Assembly (NCBI GenBank): GCA_965243755.1
Contig: CBDEVW010000002.1
Span: forward strand, 434,001 to 498,000
Length of the DNA stretch: 64,000 nucleotides
From: JANSWY01 sp965243755
GTDB lineage: Bacteria > Bacteroidota > Bacteroidia > Cytophagales > Cyclobacteriaceae
Direction: 5' to 3'
Part shown: piece after piece, positions 34,532-43,532 of the stretch
Numbering within the stretch: the stretch's first letter is position 1
Layout: the number at the start of each line of letters is the position of its first letter
The notes under the pieces: generated by a model
The model's database searches: none
What the model was told of the DNA's origin: nothing
Seen by the model: the letters and a program-made list of their open reading frames with translations, nothing else
Made by a program: the position numbers and the translations under genes

Positions 34532-35554
34532 TTACGCGAACACTTTAGTGCCCTCAGTACAATTTTTACACATCTCAATTTCCGATCTGGATCCAAGCAA
34601 ACTCTTTCGAAAACTTTGGTACTGATCTGAGTTCCAGATTTCCTTAAACATCATGTGCTGAAGTTCTCCCATCACAAAGTGAGCATCCTTATCAAAACAA
34701 CATGGGACCACTTTACCATCCCAGGTAATTACACAGCTATGCCACATTTTCCAACAATGATCCAATAGTCTGTTTTTGATCTTATACTTTCCGTTGCTTT
34801 GTTTTCTATACCTTGAAAACCTTTCAATGGTGGGGATTAAGGGGTTCCCGTTTTCGTAATCATAAATCTGAGCGGTTTTGAATACAACCTGGTCAACGCC
34901 CAAAGTTTTTCCAAGCTTACGCACTTCTTCTATTTGATGCTCATTAGGCCTTACCACAAGAAATTGGAAGATCACATGGGGTGTCTTTGATTTAAGCTCT
35001 TTGCGTGCCTCTAATATATTCCTGGTTCCTGAAATAACTTTCTCAAGCTTGCCTCCCACCCTGTAGGCCTCATAACTTTCCTGTGTAGTTCCATCTATAG
35101 ATATAATTAAACGATCCAATCCTGACTTGACCGTCTTGATTGCATTTTCTTTAGTCAGGTAGTGGGCATTGGTGGAGGTAGCTGTATAAATATTTCTTTT
35201 ACTGGCGTAGGTGACAAGTTCAAGGAAATCTGGATGCAGATAAGGCTCACCCTGAAAATAGAATGTCAGGTACAAAAGTGTTTGCTCCAGTTCATCGATA
35301 ATTTTTTTAAATAAATCAGGTTGTAGCATGCCTGTTGGTCTTGTAAAGGACCTGAGGCCACTTGGACATTCCGGGCATCTGAGATTACAACTTGTGGTGG
35401 GTTCAATGGAAATGCTGATGGGCATGTTTGGATGCCTGGGGTTGCCATTCCCTCGAGATATATGGTAGCTCGTCCAAACGCCAATTGCATTTCTAATTTT
35501 TTTCAAGCTCAGTTTTGAGCCTAAGTTTAAAAGATCTTTTGCCTTGCTGTTCAT
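34532..35554 (-). CDS. Radical SAM/SPASM domain protein
   Basis: About 340 residues from ATG 35554; ATG 35617 in the same frame adds 21 residues but would leave only 3 bp to the divergent gene start. The radical SAM cluster motif is CNLRCPEC (Cys56, 60, 63). A SPASM-type C-terminal region has CWKMWHSCVITWDGKVVPCCFD and a final CKNC, which would bind extra Fe-S clusters. Enzymes of this layout modify peptides or other substrates. No precursor peptide or partner is obvious nearby, so the substrate is unknown. Confidence 0.85.
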   Translation of the reverse strand: MNSKAKDLLNLGSKLSLKKIRNAIGVWTSYHISRGNGNPRHPNMPISISIEPTTSCNLRCPECPSGLRSFTRPTGMLQPDLFKKIIDELEQTLLYLTFYFQGEPYLHPDFLELVTYASKRNIYTATSTNAHYLTKENAIKTVKSGLDRLIISIDGTTQESYEAYRVGGKLEKVISGTRNILEARKELKSKTPHVIFQFLVVRPNEHQIEEVRKLGKTLGVDQVVFKTAQIYDYENGNPLIPTIERFSRYRKQSNGKYKIKNRLLDHCWKMWHSCVITWDGKVVPCCFDKDAHFVMGELQHMMFKEIWNSDQYQSFRKSLLGSRSEIEMCKNCTEGTKVFA

Positions 35555-35587
35555 GGAATGGTCACCTACCAATTGTGTGAATTTAAC

Positions 35588-35595
35588 TACATTTG
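35588..35595 (+). promoter_or_regulatory. -7 promoter element for the DUF4105 gene
   Basis: TACATTTG matches TAnnTTTG and lies 25 nt before the ATG at 35621. It falls inside the longest possible reading of the divergent radical SAM gene, favouring the shorter start of that gene. Confidence 0.4.
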
Positions 35596-35620
35596 GCCGA
35601 ATCTTTTTAATATCCATTTC

Positions 35621-36805
35621 ATGATAAAGAGAATATTTGGTCTTATCCTTTGTCTTTGTATTTGCATTGGTGTTTTAAACGCACAAGAACTTTCCGATGA
35701 AGCTGAAGTTGCTGTTGTCACCCTTGGACCTTACCAGGGAGAACTTTACTCAGCGTTTGGCCACAGCGCTTTTCATATAAAGGACCCGGCCAATCGCCTG
35801 GATATAATTTATAACTACGGCATTTTTGATTTTGACCAGGAAAACTTCTATTGGAACTTTTCCAGGGGACTCATGAAATATAAACTCGGAGTAAGCCGGG
35901 CACCCAGGTTTTTTCAGTATTACAAAAGCCAAAACAGGTTCATAAAACGCCAGGTCCTTAACTTGAACACTGTACAAAAACAGCAGTTGTTTGAATTCCT
36001 TAAAAACAATGCTAAACCAGAAAACAGGGATTACATGTACAACTATGTCTATGACAATTGTGCCACAAAAATGTATACTGTGGTGAGGGACTTGTATGGT
36101 GATCAGGTATCATTTGACAGCTCATATGTAGAGAAGGGAGTAACGATCAGACAACTGATGGATCGATATCTGGAGCACCAATACTGGGGAGATTTTCTGA
36201 TCGACCTGGGTTTGGGTGTGGGAGTTGATAAGGAAGCAACAGGAGAAGAATATATGTTTTTGCCGGATTATGTTTACGCGGCATATGCCAGGAGCACTAT
36301 TGCAGACTCCAGCGGAATGAAACCTCTTGTTTTGCGATCTGAAAATATCTTTCTTCCAAAGGAAGAACAATACGAAAAGCCTCTGTTAACACCTCTAAAC
36401 TGCTTTATTCTTGTTTTTTTTATTTTCGGATTCCTCACCAACATCAATTTTAAGAAGGAGAAACGTTCAAGGTGGATTGATACATTGCTGTTTGGATTTA
36501 CCGGCACAGTAGGCTGGTTTCTGTTATTCCTATGGTTCGGGACGGTTCACATTTCATGGCAGAATTACAATTTAATATGGGCCTTACCTACACATTTCAT
36601 CATCATATTTCTGATCAATAAAGAAAAATACAGGCGCTTTGTAAGACAATACTTTAGAGTAACCAGCATCATTTATGGTTTGCTGATTCTTACATGGTCC
36701 TTTCTTCCTCAGATGCTACATCTTGCACTGGTGCCCTGGGTATTACTGTTATTGCTAAGAGGCTTGTATATAGTATATGATCTGAGGAAACCAGCCAGAC
36801 AATAA
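35621..36805 (+). CDS. DUF4105 membrane protein
   Basis: About 394 residues from the ATG at 35621, which directly begins the signal peptide MIKRIFGLILCLCICIGVLNAQ. The DUF4105 domain (related to the N-terminal region of Lnb, a periplasmic papain-like fold) covers about residues 25-200; notable parts are LYSAFGHSAFHI with a conserved His and YNYVYDNCATKMYTVVRD with Asn-Cys, a plausible catalytic pair. Five membrane helices form the C-terminal third. Lipoprotein or amide processing is suspected for the family; not demonstrated. Confidence 0.8.
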   Translation: MIKRIFGLILCLCICIGVLNAQELSDEAEVAVVTLGPYQGELYSAFGHSAFHIKDPANRLDIIYNYGIFDFDQENFYWNFSRGLMKYKLGVSRAPRFFQYYKSQNRFIKRQVLNLNTVQKQQLFEFLKNNAKPENRDYMYNYVYDNCATKMYTVVRDLYGDQVSFDSSYVEKGVTIRQLMDRYLEHQYWGDFLIDLGLGVGVDKEATGEEYMFLPDYVYAAYARSTIADSSGMKPLVLRSENIFLPKEEQYEKPLLTPLNCFILVFFIFGFLTNINFKKEKRSRWIDTLLFGFTGTVGWFLLFLWFGTVHISWQNYNLIWALPTHFIIIFLINKEKYRRFVRQYFRVTSIIYGLLILTWSFLPQMLHLALVPWVLLLLLRGLYIVYDLRKPARQ

Positions 36806-36962
36806 TACCGGGTTCTGAAAAATTTTGAAAGCAACTGGGTTTAATCTCCATCATTTTACTTAACTTAAGAGAGTACCAAGTCTACCGCTTTACGAAGACC
36901 AAATACCAACGCAGATTGCTTTGGATCATGTCCAAAATTCAGTCGCCATTTGCCTTCTTTAT

Positions 36963-37352
36963 ATGAATAGACACGATCAATTAATTCAAGACCTCCTGGA
37001 AGGGAATACTAAGATGTCCCCAGAGGTACTTGAATTAATTGAGCCTCAATTGTTAATTTCTCATTTAATCATGATAGGAATTAACCCTTCAAAGAAAAAG
37101 TATTGGGGGAATGCCATACAGCTACTATCTAATTTTGTTGATGACCCTAGGGTAGTTGATTTCATGATTGATGCCTTGAGCGATCCAAATTGGCCCGGTT
37201 ACACCATTGCATATAGTACGCTCTTCAATGTTGGGCGAAAGATACTAGATCCGTTGGAGTCAAAAATTAATCAATGCATATTAGATCGTGACGAATTGGC
37301 TCTTCAGTCTCTGCTTGATCTGAAAACTAAAATTTTAATCCAGGACTATTGA
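36963..37352 (+). CDS. Hypothetical helical protein
   Basis: About 129 residues from ATG 36963; the open frame starts at TTG 36921, which seems less likely. It is all-helical and acidic, with HEAT-like pieces (MSPEVLELIEPQLLISHLIMIG, VVDFMIDALSDPNWPGYTIAYSTLFNVG). No signal peptide. The next gene's TTG start overlaps its TGA stop (TTGA), so the two are likely to be translated together. I do not recognise a named family. Confidence 0.55.
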   Translation: MNRHDQLIQDLLEGNTKMSPEVLELIEPQLLISHLIMIGINPSKKKYWGNAIQLLSNFVDDPRVVDFMIDALSDPNWPGYTIAYSTLFNVGRKILDPLESKINQCILDRDELALQSLLDLKTKILIQDY

Positions 37353-37789
37353 GGTGCTCAGGGAAAAATTGCCCGATAAAATTGTATTGTGAGCGTTTTC
37401 ATGTAAGTGGGAAGGCCGATGCTCCATACTTTTACAAAAATAAGCTGCTTCATTGTGCTTCCTACACTATCAAAAGACCCAATAGCATAACAACCGATGA
37501 AATAGGAGAGCTAATCATAGCGCAACTTCAAAAATCGGGGGATGTCGCTGGTGGAAGTGGTCATATGAGTTATGTCACCACAGAGTTACTGCTGTCAAAG
37601 CAATTGTCTTCTCATGAATATTTTGTGTTGTTCGAAATAAACATACAATCTGAATTTAATGATTATTTCTATATAAAGGCATTTGATGTCATTTTAGACA
37701 GTCAAAACAGAATTACCGCTTTCAATCCCTTAGCCACTGAGAACCTGAATACTCCAGATAACCCAGATTGGGAATTCCCTATAGATTGA
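37349..37789 (+). CDS. Hypothetical protein with N-terminal Cys cluster
   Basis: A 146-residue protein starting at TTG that overlaps the upstream stop. The N-terminus RCSGKNCPIKLYCERF with a further Cys at LLHCASYT has four Cys in a zinc- or cluster-like arrangement. The remainder is mixed alpha/beta and ends DNPDWEFPID. It is predicted cytosolic. The only clue to function is the tight coupling with the helical protein before it. Confidence 0.5.
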   Translation: MRCSGKNCPIKLYCERFHVSGKADAPYFYKNKLLHCASYTIKRPNSITTDEIGELIIAQLQKSGDVAGGSGHMSYVTTELLLSKQLSSHEYFVLFEINIQSEFNDYFYIKAFDVILDSQNRITAFNPLATENLNTPDNPDWEFPID

Positions 37790-37792
37790 TTG

Positions 37793-38398
37793 TTACAGCG
37801 AACTGGAATTGGAAGAACCCAGTAACTTAAAGGATCCGGCCATTTTTGCGAAAGTATCTTCATACTTATCACGGCTACTGTCCAATGTCCACGCCATGAT
37901 CATGTATAGTTTATCATCACCTTCTATAAATGTAAAGAAGTATGCGATATCATATATAATGTCTGGCACACCAGCCTGAATCATAACCTGCTCAGCAAAT
38001 AACCCATTTATATCAGAAGAAACTGGCGTAGATTCATTGATAACGGAAAGCCCTTCTTTCATATAAGAGAGTTGAATGTCCCGATAGTTTTTTACAACAC
38101 TTAATGTGTCATTGTATTCTCCAAGCATTTGAAAGGTTTCTACAAACTCTGTTTTGGGTTCATCAATAACAATGACATAGGTTTCTTTGTATATGTTTTG
38201 AAACTGCAAAGAAGCATCATCATTTAGGGCAGTAGTCTTTTTCATGTAGTTTGGAATCATCATGGAGTATTCATCCATAATTTTAATACGTGAGAAGTCC
38301 TTTTCCAGAGAAAGCTCTTCCTTTCCCGTATTCATAATTTGACTACATGCCCCCAAAACGAATATGGAAGCCAGCATAAATAACAAAGGTCGGTTCAT
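37793..38398 (-). CDS. Hypothetical lipoprotein
   Basis: A 201-residue lipoprotein with signal MNRPLLFMLASIFVLGAC and lipobox LGAC. The mature part reads like the PsbP/Mog1-like or DUF-type fold seen in many Bacteroidota lipoproteins: FSRIKIMDEYSMMIPNYMKKTTAL, ETYVIVIDEPKTEF and the late YDIAYFFTFIEGDDKLYMIMAWTLDSSRDKYEDTFAKMAGSFKLL, the last being a typical ending of that fold. The partner is unknown. Confidence 0.65.
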   Translation of the reverse strand: MNRPLLFMLASIFVLGACSQIMNTGKEELSLEKDFSRIKIMDEYSMMIPNYMKKTTALNDDASLQFQNIYKETYVIVIDEPKTEFVETFQMLGEYNDTLSVVKNYRDIQLSYMKEGLSVINESTPVSSDINGLFAEQVMIQAGVPDIIYDIAYFFTFIEGDDKLYMIMAWTLDSSRDKYEDTFAKMAGSFKLLGSSNSSSL

Positions 38399-38467
38399 TT
38401 CTATCTTTTTGATACCCTTTCAAGATAAGAAATCAACATACCAAAACGAAATGTCAGTGCAATAAGA

Positions 38468-39604
38468 TTATTCAGGAAATAGTGATTCATCTATCCCTGG
38501 GATAATTTTCAGGGCATTCTTATAATACAACTTCTTTAATATATCATCAGGTAGACCTAATCCATACATTCTCCAGAAGGCATGGTACTTTTTATAATAT
38601 GGAAAATATTCATCTTCAGTCTCAAGTACCCTGAAATATGTGTAATATTCCTCAACGCGATAAGCATCTTTGCCAAACAGGACTCTATCCTGATTCTTTT
38701 CGAAAAACCAGTTGGCCATTTTAGGTTGTCTGCCAAGTTCAGCGATGATTGCTCCTATTTCTACATAGACATTGGGATATTCCTTCAGGAACTTATCAAG
38801 CTTGCTCAGATCATTAGCCATCCAGCCAAAATGAGCGTTAATAAAGGTGGTCTTTGGATGTTTTTTAAAAACACGGTGTTGTTCTGCAATGATTTGATCA
38901 AAGGGAGCAGGATCTGTGTCCGATCTTTTTCTTCCAGGCCGTACTTTCAACTCGAGCCATCGTTCATTGTATTTATCATGAGGTAACCAAAATTGTGCAG
39001 GATCAGCAGCATGGATCAAAACTGGGATATCTAATTCACCACACTTTGCCCAAATGGGATCAATTCTAGGGTCATCAATTGGTACCCTTTTGCCATCAAC
39101 ATCATTTGTCCATAAACCAAGACTTTTATAGATTTTGAGTCCCTTCGCACCATTTTTAACATCCTCTTCCAGTTGTTTCACGGCCTGTTCTGTCCAACCT
39201 GGCTTACCAATTTCTTTAAATGAAACATTAGTAAAAACCACGAATCGGTCAGGTGCAACCTCACTCATATCCTTCAACATATTGTTTAGATACTCCTGGG
39301 AACCAATATCTCTTGCAAACCTGTTAAAACCCCTACCGGATAGGTTGACCATCACCGCCATATTAAGACTGTCCATTTGCTGGACGAGTTTTTCTATGTC
39401 ATTTTTTTCAAGGTTCCATTGATGATTATGCACATCGATGAAGGGGTATTTTGCGGCAGTAACGATATTCTCAGGGACTACTAATGTTGAAATAGGATCG
39501 TATTCCTCAAATGACATTTCTGGTCCATCTGCTTCAGTTTCCTGTGCCTGCAGCCTCACAATAGTAAATAGTAAAACAGATAATGCGGTAAAGAAGTGTT
39601 TCAT
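38468..39604 (-). CDS. Secreted amidohydrolase-family (TIM-barrel) enzyme
   Basis: A 378-residue protein with signal peptide (cleavage after LQA) and an amidohydrolase_2-type TIM barrel. The metal motif is FIDVHNHQW near residue 55 (HxH), with further candidates at VLIHAAD, TTFINAHFGW and the C-terminal VLFGKDAYR, where Asp would be the catalytic residue. Relatives act on decarboxylation or hydrolysis of ring or lactone compounds. Its likely location is the periplasm. It is transcribed away from the ilv operon. Confidence 0.8.
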   Translation of the reverse strand: MKHFFTALSVLLFTIVRLQAQETEADGPEMSFEEYDPISTLVVPENIVTAAKYPFIDVHNHQWNLEKNDIEKLVQQMDSLNMAVMVNLSGRGFNRFARDIGSQEYLNNMLKDMSEVAPDRFVVFTNVSFKEIGKPGWTEQAVKQLEEDVKNGAKGLKIYKSLGLWTNDVDGKRVPIDDPRIDPIWAKCGELDIPVLIHAADPAQFWLPHDKYNERWLELKVRPGRKRSDTDPAPFDQIIAEQHRVFKKHPKTTFINAHFGWMANDLSKLDKFLKEYPNVYVEIGAIIAELGRQPKMANWFFEKNQDRVLFGKDAYRVEEYYTYFRVLETEDEYFPYYKKYHAFWRMYGLGLPDDILKKLYYKNALKIIPGIDESLFPE

Positions 39605-39935
39605 AGTAATAATTTTAGGAAAATATAATCATCTAAAACCCTATTGTACGGAAACATTATATCAACGGTACAGCTGTATTGACAATTAGTGATGAAATCC
39701 CCAATAAATAAATACGATCTCTAACAAAAATTAATTTTTTCAAGATTCGTAATTGCTTAATCATTATCAAATTACTTATTTGACAGATTGTAATATAATT
39801 GATTATCTATTGTGAAATTCATAACAAAACCATGAAATATTTTGTGTTGATATCAAATTCCCAAAGAAAAAATTACGAAAGTCCCTTGTTTCTGGAATTT
39901 TAGTTTCATTTCTTTACAACACCAAAGAAGATAAT
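39605..39935. other. AT-rich intergenic region upstream of the ilv leader
   Basis: This 331-bp stretch separates the divergent amidohydrolase gene and the ilv leader. It is strongly AT-rich, contains no ORF I can support and no match to both promoter boxes. A weak candidate -7 box is TAGTTTCA at 39901-39908, 27 nt before the leader ATG. Confidence 0.4.
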
Positions 39936-40013
39936 ATGTTACGAATTGTTACTACAACCCTAATCATTACTGTCAGCGTCATTATTGAACGCTTGCAGCG
40001 GGGAGTGGTATAA
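39936..40013 (+). CDS. Leader peptide of the ilv-thr operon
   Basis: A 25-codon ORF: MLRIVTTTLIITVSVII, then ERLQRGVV. Thirteen of 25 residues are Ile, Val or Leu and four are Thr, that is, the end products of the operon that follows. Regulatory codons are concentrated in residues 4-17. It is preceded by a purine-rich AAAGAAGAT stretch and followed by a hairpin terminator, the standard arrangement of ribosome-mediated attenuation. The ORF is too short for routine gene callers. Function is inferred from composition and layout. Confidence 0.8.
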   Translation: MLRIVTTTLIITVSVIIERLQRGVV

Positions 40014-40065
40014 ACTCGAGTATATAAGAAACTTGAAGCCGTCCCCAAAAAGGACGGCTTTTTTT
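39990..40065 (+). promoter_or_regulatory. Transcription attenuator of the ilv-thr operon
   Basis: A small hairpin CGCT/AGCG (39990-40000) is followed by GGGGA (40000-40004), which can pair with TCCCC (40042-40046) as an antiterminator stem and so disrupt the terminator at 40036-40065. A ribosome stalled on the Ile/Val/Thr codons would leave GGGGA free; a ribosome at the leader stop (40011-40013) would cover it. The antiterminator is short (5 bp plus 2 more across an internal loop), so this pairing needs testing. Confidence 0.6.
40036..40065 (+). terminator. Attenuator terminator before ilvD
   Basis: A perfect 9-bp stem, AAGCCGTCC with GGACGGCTT, a 7-nt loop, then a T run. It begins 23 nt after the leader stop and ends 38 nt before the ilvD ATG. 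Confidence 0.92.
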
Positions 40066-40102
40066 ATGTCAAACTTATAAAACAGTAGTACGAACAAGCT
40101 TT

Positions 40103-41776
40103 ATGGAATTAAACAAGTACAGCAAAACGATTACCCAGGATCCAAGTCAGCCTGCTTCACAAGCACAGCTATATGCGACAGGGCTTACTGAGGAAGAAAT
40201 GAACAAGGCCCAGGTGGGGATCGTCAGTACTGGGTTTGAAGGCAACCCTTGCAACATGCATTTAAACATCCTTGCGCATCAGGTAAAAAAAGGTGTGAGG
40301 GAAGCTGATCTTGTGGGCTTGATCTTTCATACTATTGGTGTAAGCGATGGCATTTCCAACGGTACTACCGGAATGAAATATTCTCTGGTGTCGAGAGACA
40401 TCATTGCTGATTCTATTGAAACTGTAGTTTCCGCTCAGTTTTACGATGCTGTGGTGCCGGTAGTTGGATGTGACAAGAATATGCCTGGTTCCATTATGGC
40501 GCTTGCTCGTTTGAACAGACCTGGGTTAATGGTTTATGGAGGAACCGTCAGGCCGGGTAAATGGAAAGGCGAAGACCTCAATATCGTATCAGCTTTTGAA
40601 GCATATGGTAAAAAATTAAGTGGGTCAATTTCCGAAGAGGATTATAAAGGAATCATAAAAAACTCTATTCCAGGTCCAGGAGCATGTGGTGGAATGTACA
40701 CCGCCAATACCATGTCTTCTGCTATTGAAGCAATGGGAATGTCTTTACCTTCCAGTGCATCCAACCCGGCAGAAAGCGATGATAAAAAACGGGAGACCTA
40801 TAAAGTAGGACTAGCCATTAGAAACCTACTAAAAGAAGACATTCGTCCAAGTGACATTATGACGAAGGAAGCATTTGAGAATGCCATAAGAATAATAATG
40901 ATTCTTGGGGGTTCCACAAATGCTGTATTACATCTCATTGCAATGGCGCATTCCGCTGGTGTGGATATTGGGTTGGATGACTTTCAACGGATTAGTGATA
41001 GTACACCATTCATAGCAGACCTTAAGCCAAGTGGTAAATATCTGATGGAAGACCTTCATAATGTTGGTGGTGTTCCTGCCGTGATGAAGGCACTCCTGCA
41101 CGAAGGATACTTACACGGAGACTGCATGACGGTTACAGGGAAAACACTTGCTGAAAACATTGAAGAAGGTCCTGATTTGAAGGAAGGGCAAGACGTGATC
41201 TATTCATTCGCAGAACCAATCAAAAAATCAGGGCACCTGCAGATTCTATATGGGAATCTGGCAACAGAAGGAGCTGTAGCCAAAATTACCGGTAAGGAAG
41301 GGGAATACTTTGAAGGACCGGCAAGAGTTTATGACGATGAATTTGATGCCATCAGAGGAATTGGAGAAGAGGTTCAGAAAGGTGAAGTTATTGTCATCAG
41401 GTATTCCGGACCAAAGGGCGGACCTGGTATGCCGGAAATGTTAAAACCTACAAGTGCAGTAATGGGTGCAGGATTGGGTAAGGATGTAGCATTGATCACA
41501 GACGGTAGATTTTCTGGTGGTTCACATGGTTTTGTTGTAGGACACATTACTCCTGAGGCCCAGGAGGGAGGCAATATTGCATTGGTTCAAAACGGAGACA
41601 TCATTAGCATTGATGCTGTGAATAATCGCATCGATGTGAAACTCAGTGAGGAAGAACTTGCTACCAGGAGAGCAGCATGGCAACAGCCACCTTTAAAACA
41701 TAAATCTGGAATATTATACAAATATGCTAAAACTGTAGCCAGCGCCTCCGAGGGCTGTGTTACTGATAAATTTTAA
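40103..41776 (+). CDS. ilvD: Dihydroxy-acid dehydratase
   Basis: A 557-residue Fe-S dehydratase forming 2-oxo-isovalerate and 2-oxo-3-methylvalerate, the third step of Val and Ile synthesis. Cluster cysteines are in GNPCNMH, VGCDKNMPGS and GPGACGGMYTANTM; the C-terminal KGGPGMPEMLKPTSAVMG and LITDGRFSGGSHGFVVGHITPEA segments are family signatures. Length is normal. It is the first structural gene after the attenuator and is 3 bp from ilvB. Confidence 0.96.
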   Translation: MELNKYSKTITQDPSQPASQAQLYATGLTEEEMNKAQVGIVSTGFEGNPCNMHLNILAHQVKKGVREADLVGLIFHTIGVSDGISNGTTGMKYSLVSRDIIADSIETVVSAQFYDAVVPVVGCDKNMPGSIMALARLNRPGLMVYGGTVRPGKWKGEDLNIVSAFEAYGKKLSGSISEEDYKGIIKNSIPGPGACGGMYTANTMSSAIEAMGMSLPSSASNPAESDDKKRETYKVGLAIRNLLKEDIRPSDIMTKEAFENAIRIIMILGGSTNAVLHLIAMAHSAGVDIGLDDFQRISDSTPFIADLKPSGKYLMEDLHNVGGVPAVMKALLHEGYLHGDCMTVTGKTLAENIEEGPDLKEGQDVIYSFAEPIKKSGHLQILYGNLATEGAVAKITGKEGEYFEGPARVYDDEFDAIRGIGEEVQKGEVIVIRYSGPKGGPGMPEMLKPTSAVMGAGLGKDVALITDGRFSGGSHGFVVGHITPEAQEGGNIALVQNGDIISIDAVNNRIDVKLSEEELATRRAAWQQPPLKHKSGILYKYAKTVASASEGCVTDKF

Positions 41777-41779
41777 GTC

Positions 41780-43516
41780 ATGGAACTAGTAAATGAACAA
41801 CAAAACAAAGCACAAACCGGTATGATGTCACAAAGAATTACAGGCGCTGAAGCCGTCATTCGATCTTTAATCGCTGAGGGTACTGATCTGGTCTTTGGAT
41901 ATCCAGGTGGTGCAATCATGCCAATATACGATGCTTTGTATGATTTTCAGGATGAACTGAAGCATGTCCTTACTCGACATGAGCAAGGAGCTATACATGC
42001 CGCTCAGGGCTATGCCCGAGTGGGTAATAAGCCTGGTGTTGTCTTTGCTACTTCAGGCCCTGGAGCCACCAATTTGATCACTGGATTAGCAGATGCTAAA
42101 ATTGACAGCAATCCATTGGTTTGTATCACCGGCCAGGTGGGTTCTCATTTGCTGGGTACTGATGCCTTCCAGGAAACAGATGTCATTAGCATATCTATGC
42201 CGGTAACCAAGTGGAATTACCAGGTTACAAAAGCAGAAGATATTCCAGGAGCAATTGCGAAAGCATTTTATATCGCCACTTCCGGCAGACCTGGACCTGT
42301 GTTGATTGACATCACAAAAGATGCTCAATTCTCAGAACTTGATTTCCAGTATAAGAAATGTCTTGGTTTCAGAAGTTACATTCCAAAACCAAAACTTGAT
42401 CTTGAAAAAGTAGAGGAAGCAGCGACCCTGATTAATCAGGCAAAAAAGCCAATGATCCTGTTTGGACAGGGGATCATCTTGTCTGAAGCCGAGAATGAGT
42501 TCAAACATTTTGTGGAGAAAACTGGTATTCCGGCAGCCTGGACATTATTGGGTCTTTCGGCAATGGACACGGACCATCCATTAAATGTTGGCATGCTTGG
42601 AATGCACGGCAACTATGGTCCTAACAAATTGACCAATGAAGCGGACTTAATCATAGCGGTTGGTATGAGGTTTGACGACCGGGTTACAGGTGATCTGTCC
42701 ACATACGCAAAAGGTGCTAAAGTCATTCATATAGAAATTGATCCCGCTGAGATTGATAAGAATGTAAAGACTGATGTTGCCATAAATGCTGATGCCAAAG
42801 AAGCTCTAAAGGCATTAACAGAAAGTGTGTCGCCAAATGAACACAGCGACTGGCTCGCGCAATTTCATGCACATGACAAAATTGAACAGGAAAAAGTAAT
42901 CGATGCAGAATTGAGACCTTCAAAAGAAGGCCTTACAATGGGAGAAGTGATCAGAAGGGTGAATGAGCATACAAATGGTGATGCAGTTATTGTAACTGAT
43001 GTAGGTCAGCACCAGATGATTGCCACTCGCTATGCCAAATTCAGACAAACCAGGAGCAATGTTACCTCAGGTGGTCTGGGAACAATGGGGTTTTGCCTTC
43101 CGGCAGCACTTGGTGCTAAATTGAGCAGACCTGACAGAGAGGTTGTTGCAGTAATTGGCGATGGAGGATTTCAAATGACACTTCAGGAACTGGGAACCAT
43201 TTTTCAGACGGGTGCAGCAGTGAAGATCATCATATTGAATAACCAGTTTCTAGGTATGGTCCGTCAATGGCAACAATTATTCTTTGATAAAAGGTATTCT
43301 TCCACAGAATTGGTGAACCCTGATTTTGTGACCATTGCAAAGGGGTTTGGTATTGAAGCTCAATCTGTTGAGGCTAGAAACAATCTTGATGAAGGTATTG
43401 AGAAAATGTTTACTCATGATGGTCCATATCTACTGGAAGTAATAGTGGAAAAAGAAGACAATGTATTCCCGATGGTTCCTTCCGGAGCATCAGTTAGTGA
43501 TGTTAGATTATCCTAG
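41780..43516 (+). CDS. ilvB: Acetolactate synthase, large subunit
   Basis: A 578-residue TPP- and FAD-dependent enzyme making acetolactate or acetohydroxybutyrate. The catalytic Glu is in RHEQGAIHAAQGYAR (Glu68), the FAD domain is central, and the TPP/Mg motif runs GDGGFQMTLQELGTIFQTG to IILNNQFLGMVRQWQ. A 15-residue N-terminal extension precedes the first conserved segment GAEAVIRSL. The small regulatory subunit is encoded directly downstream. Confidence 0.96.
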   Translation: MELVNEQQNKAQTGMMSQRITGAEAVIRSLIAEGTDLVFGYPGGAIMPIYDALYDFQDELKHVLTRHEQGAIHAAQGYARVGNKPGVVFATSGPGATNLITGLADAKIDSNPLVCITGQVGSHLLGTDAFQETDVISISMPVTKWNYQVTKAEDIPGAIAKAFYIATSGRPGPVLIDITKDAQFSELDFQYKKCLGFRSYIPKPKLDLEKVEEAATLINQAKKPMILFGQGIILSEAENEFKHFVEKTGIPAAWTLLGLSAMDTDHPLNVGMLGMHGNYGPNKLTNEADLIIAVGMRFDDRVTGDLSTYAKGAKVIHIEIDPAEIDKNVKTDVAINADAKEALKALTESVSPNEHSDWLAQFHAHDKIEQEKVIDAELRPSKEGLTMGEVIRRVNEHTNGDAVIVTDVGQHQMIATRYAKFRQTRSNVTSGGLGTMGFCLPAALGAKLSRPDREVVAVIGDGGFQMTLQELGTIFQTGAAVKIIILNNQFLGMVRQWQQLFFDKRYSSTELVNPDFVTIAKGFGIEAQSVEARNNLDEGIEKMFTHDGPYLLEVIVEKEDNVFPMVPSGASVSDVRLS

Positions 43517-43532
43517 AATTGATTAGAGAACA

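Noticed and set aside
36963..37789. A single gene split by frameshift
   Set aside because: Both parts look complete, the second has its own Cys-rich N-terminus, and a TTGA overlap is a normal coupling arrangement.
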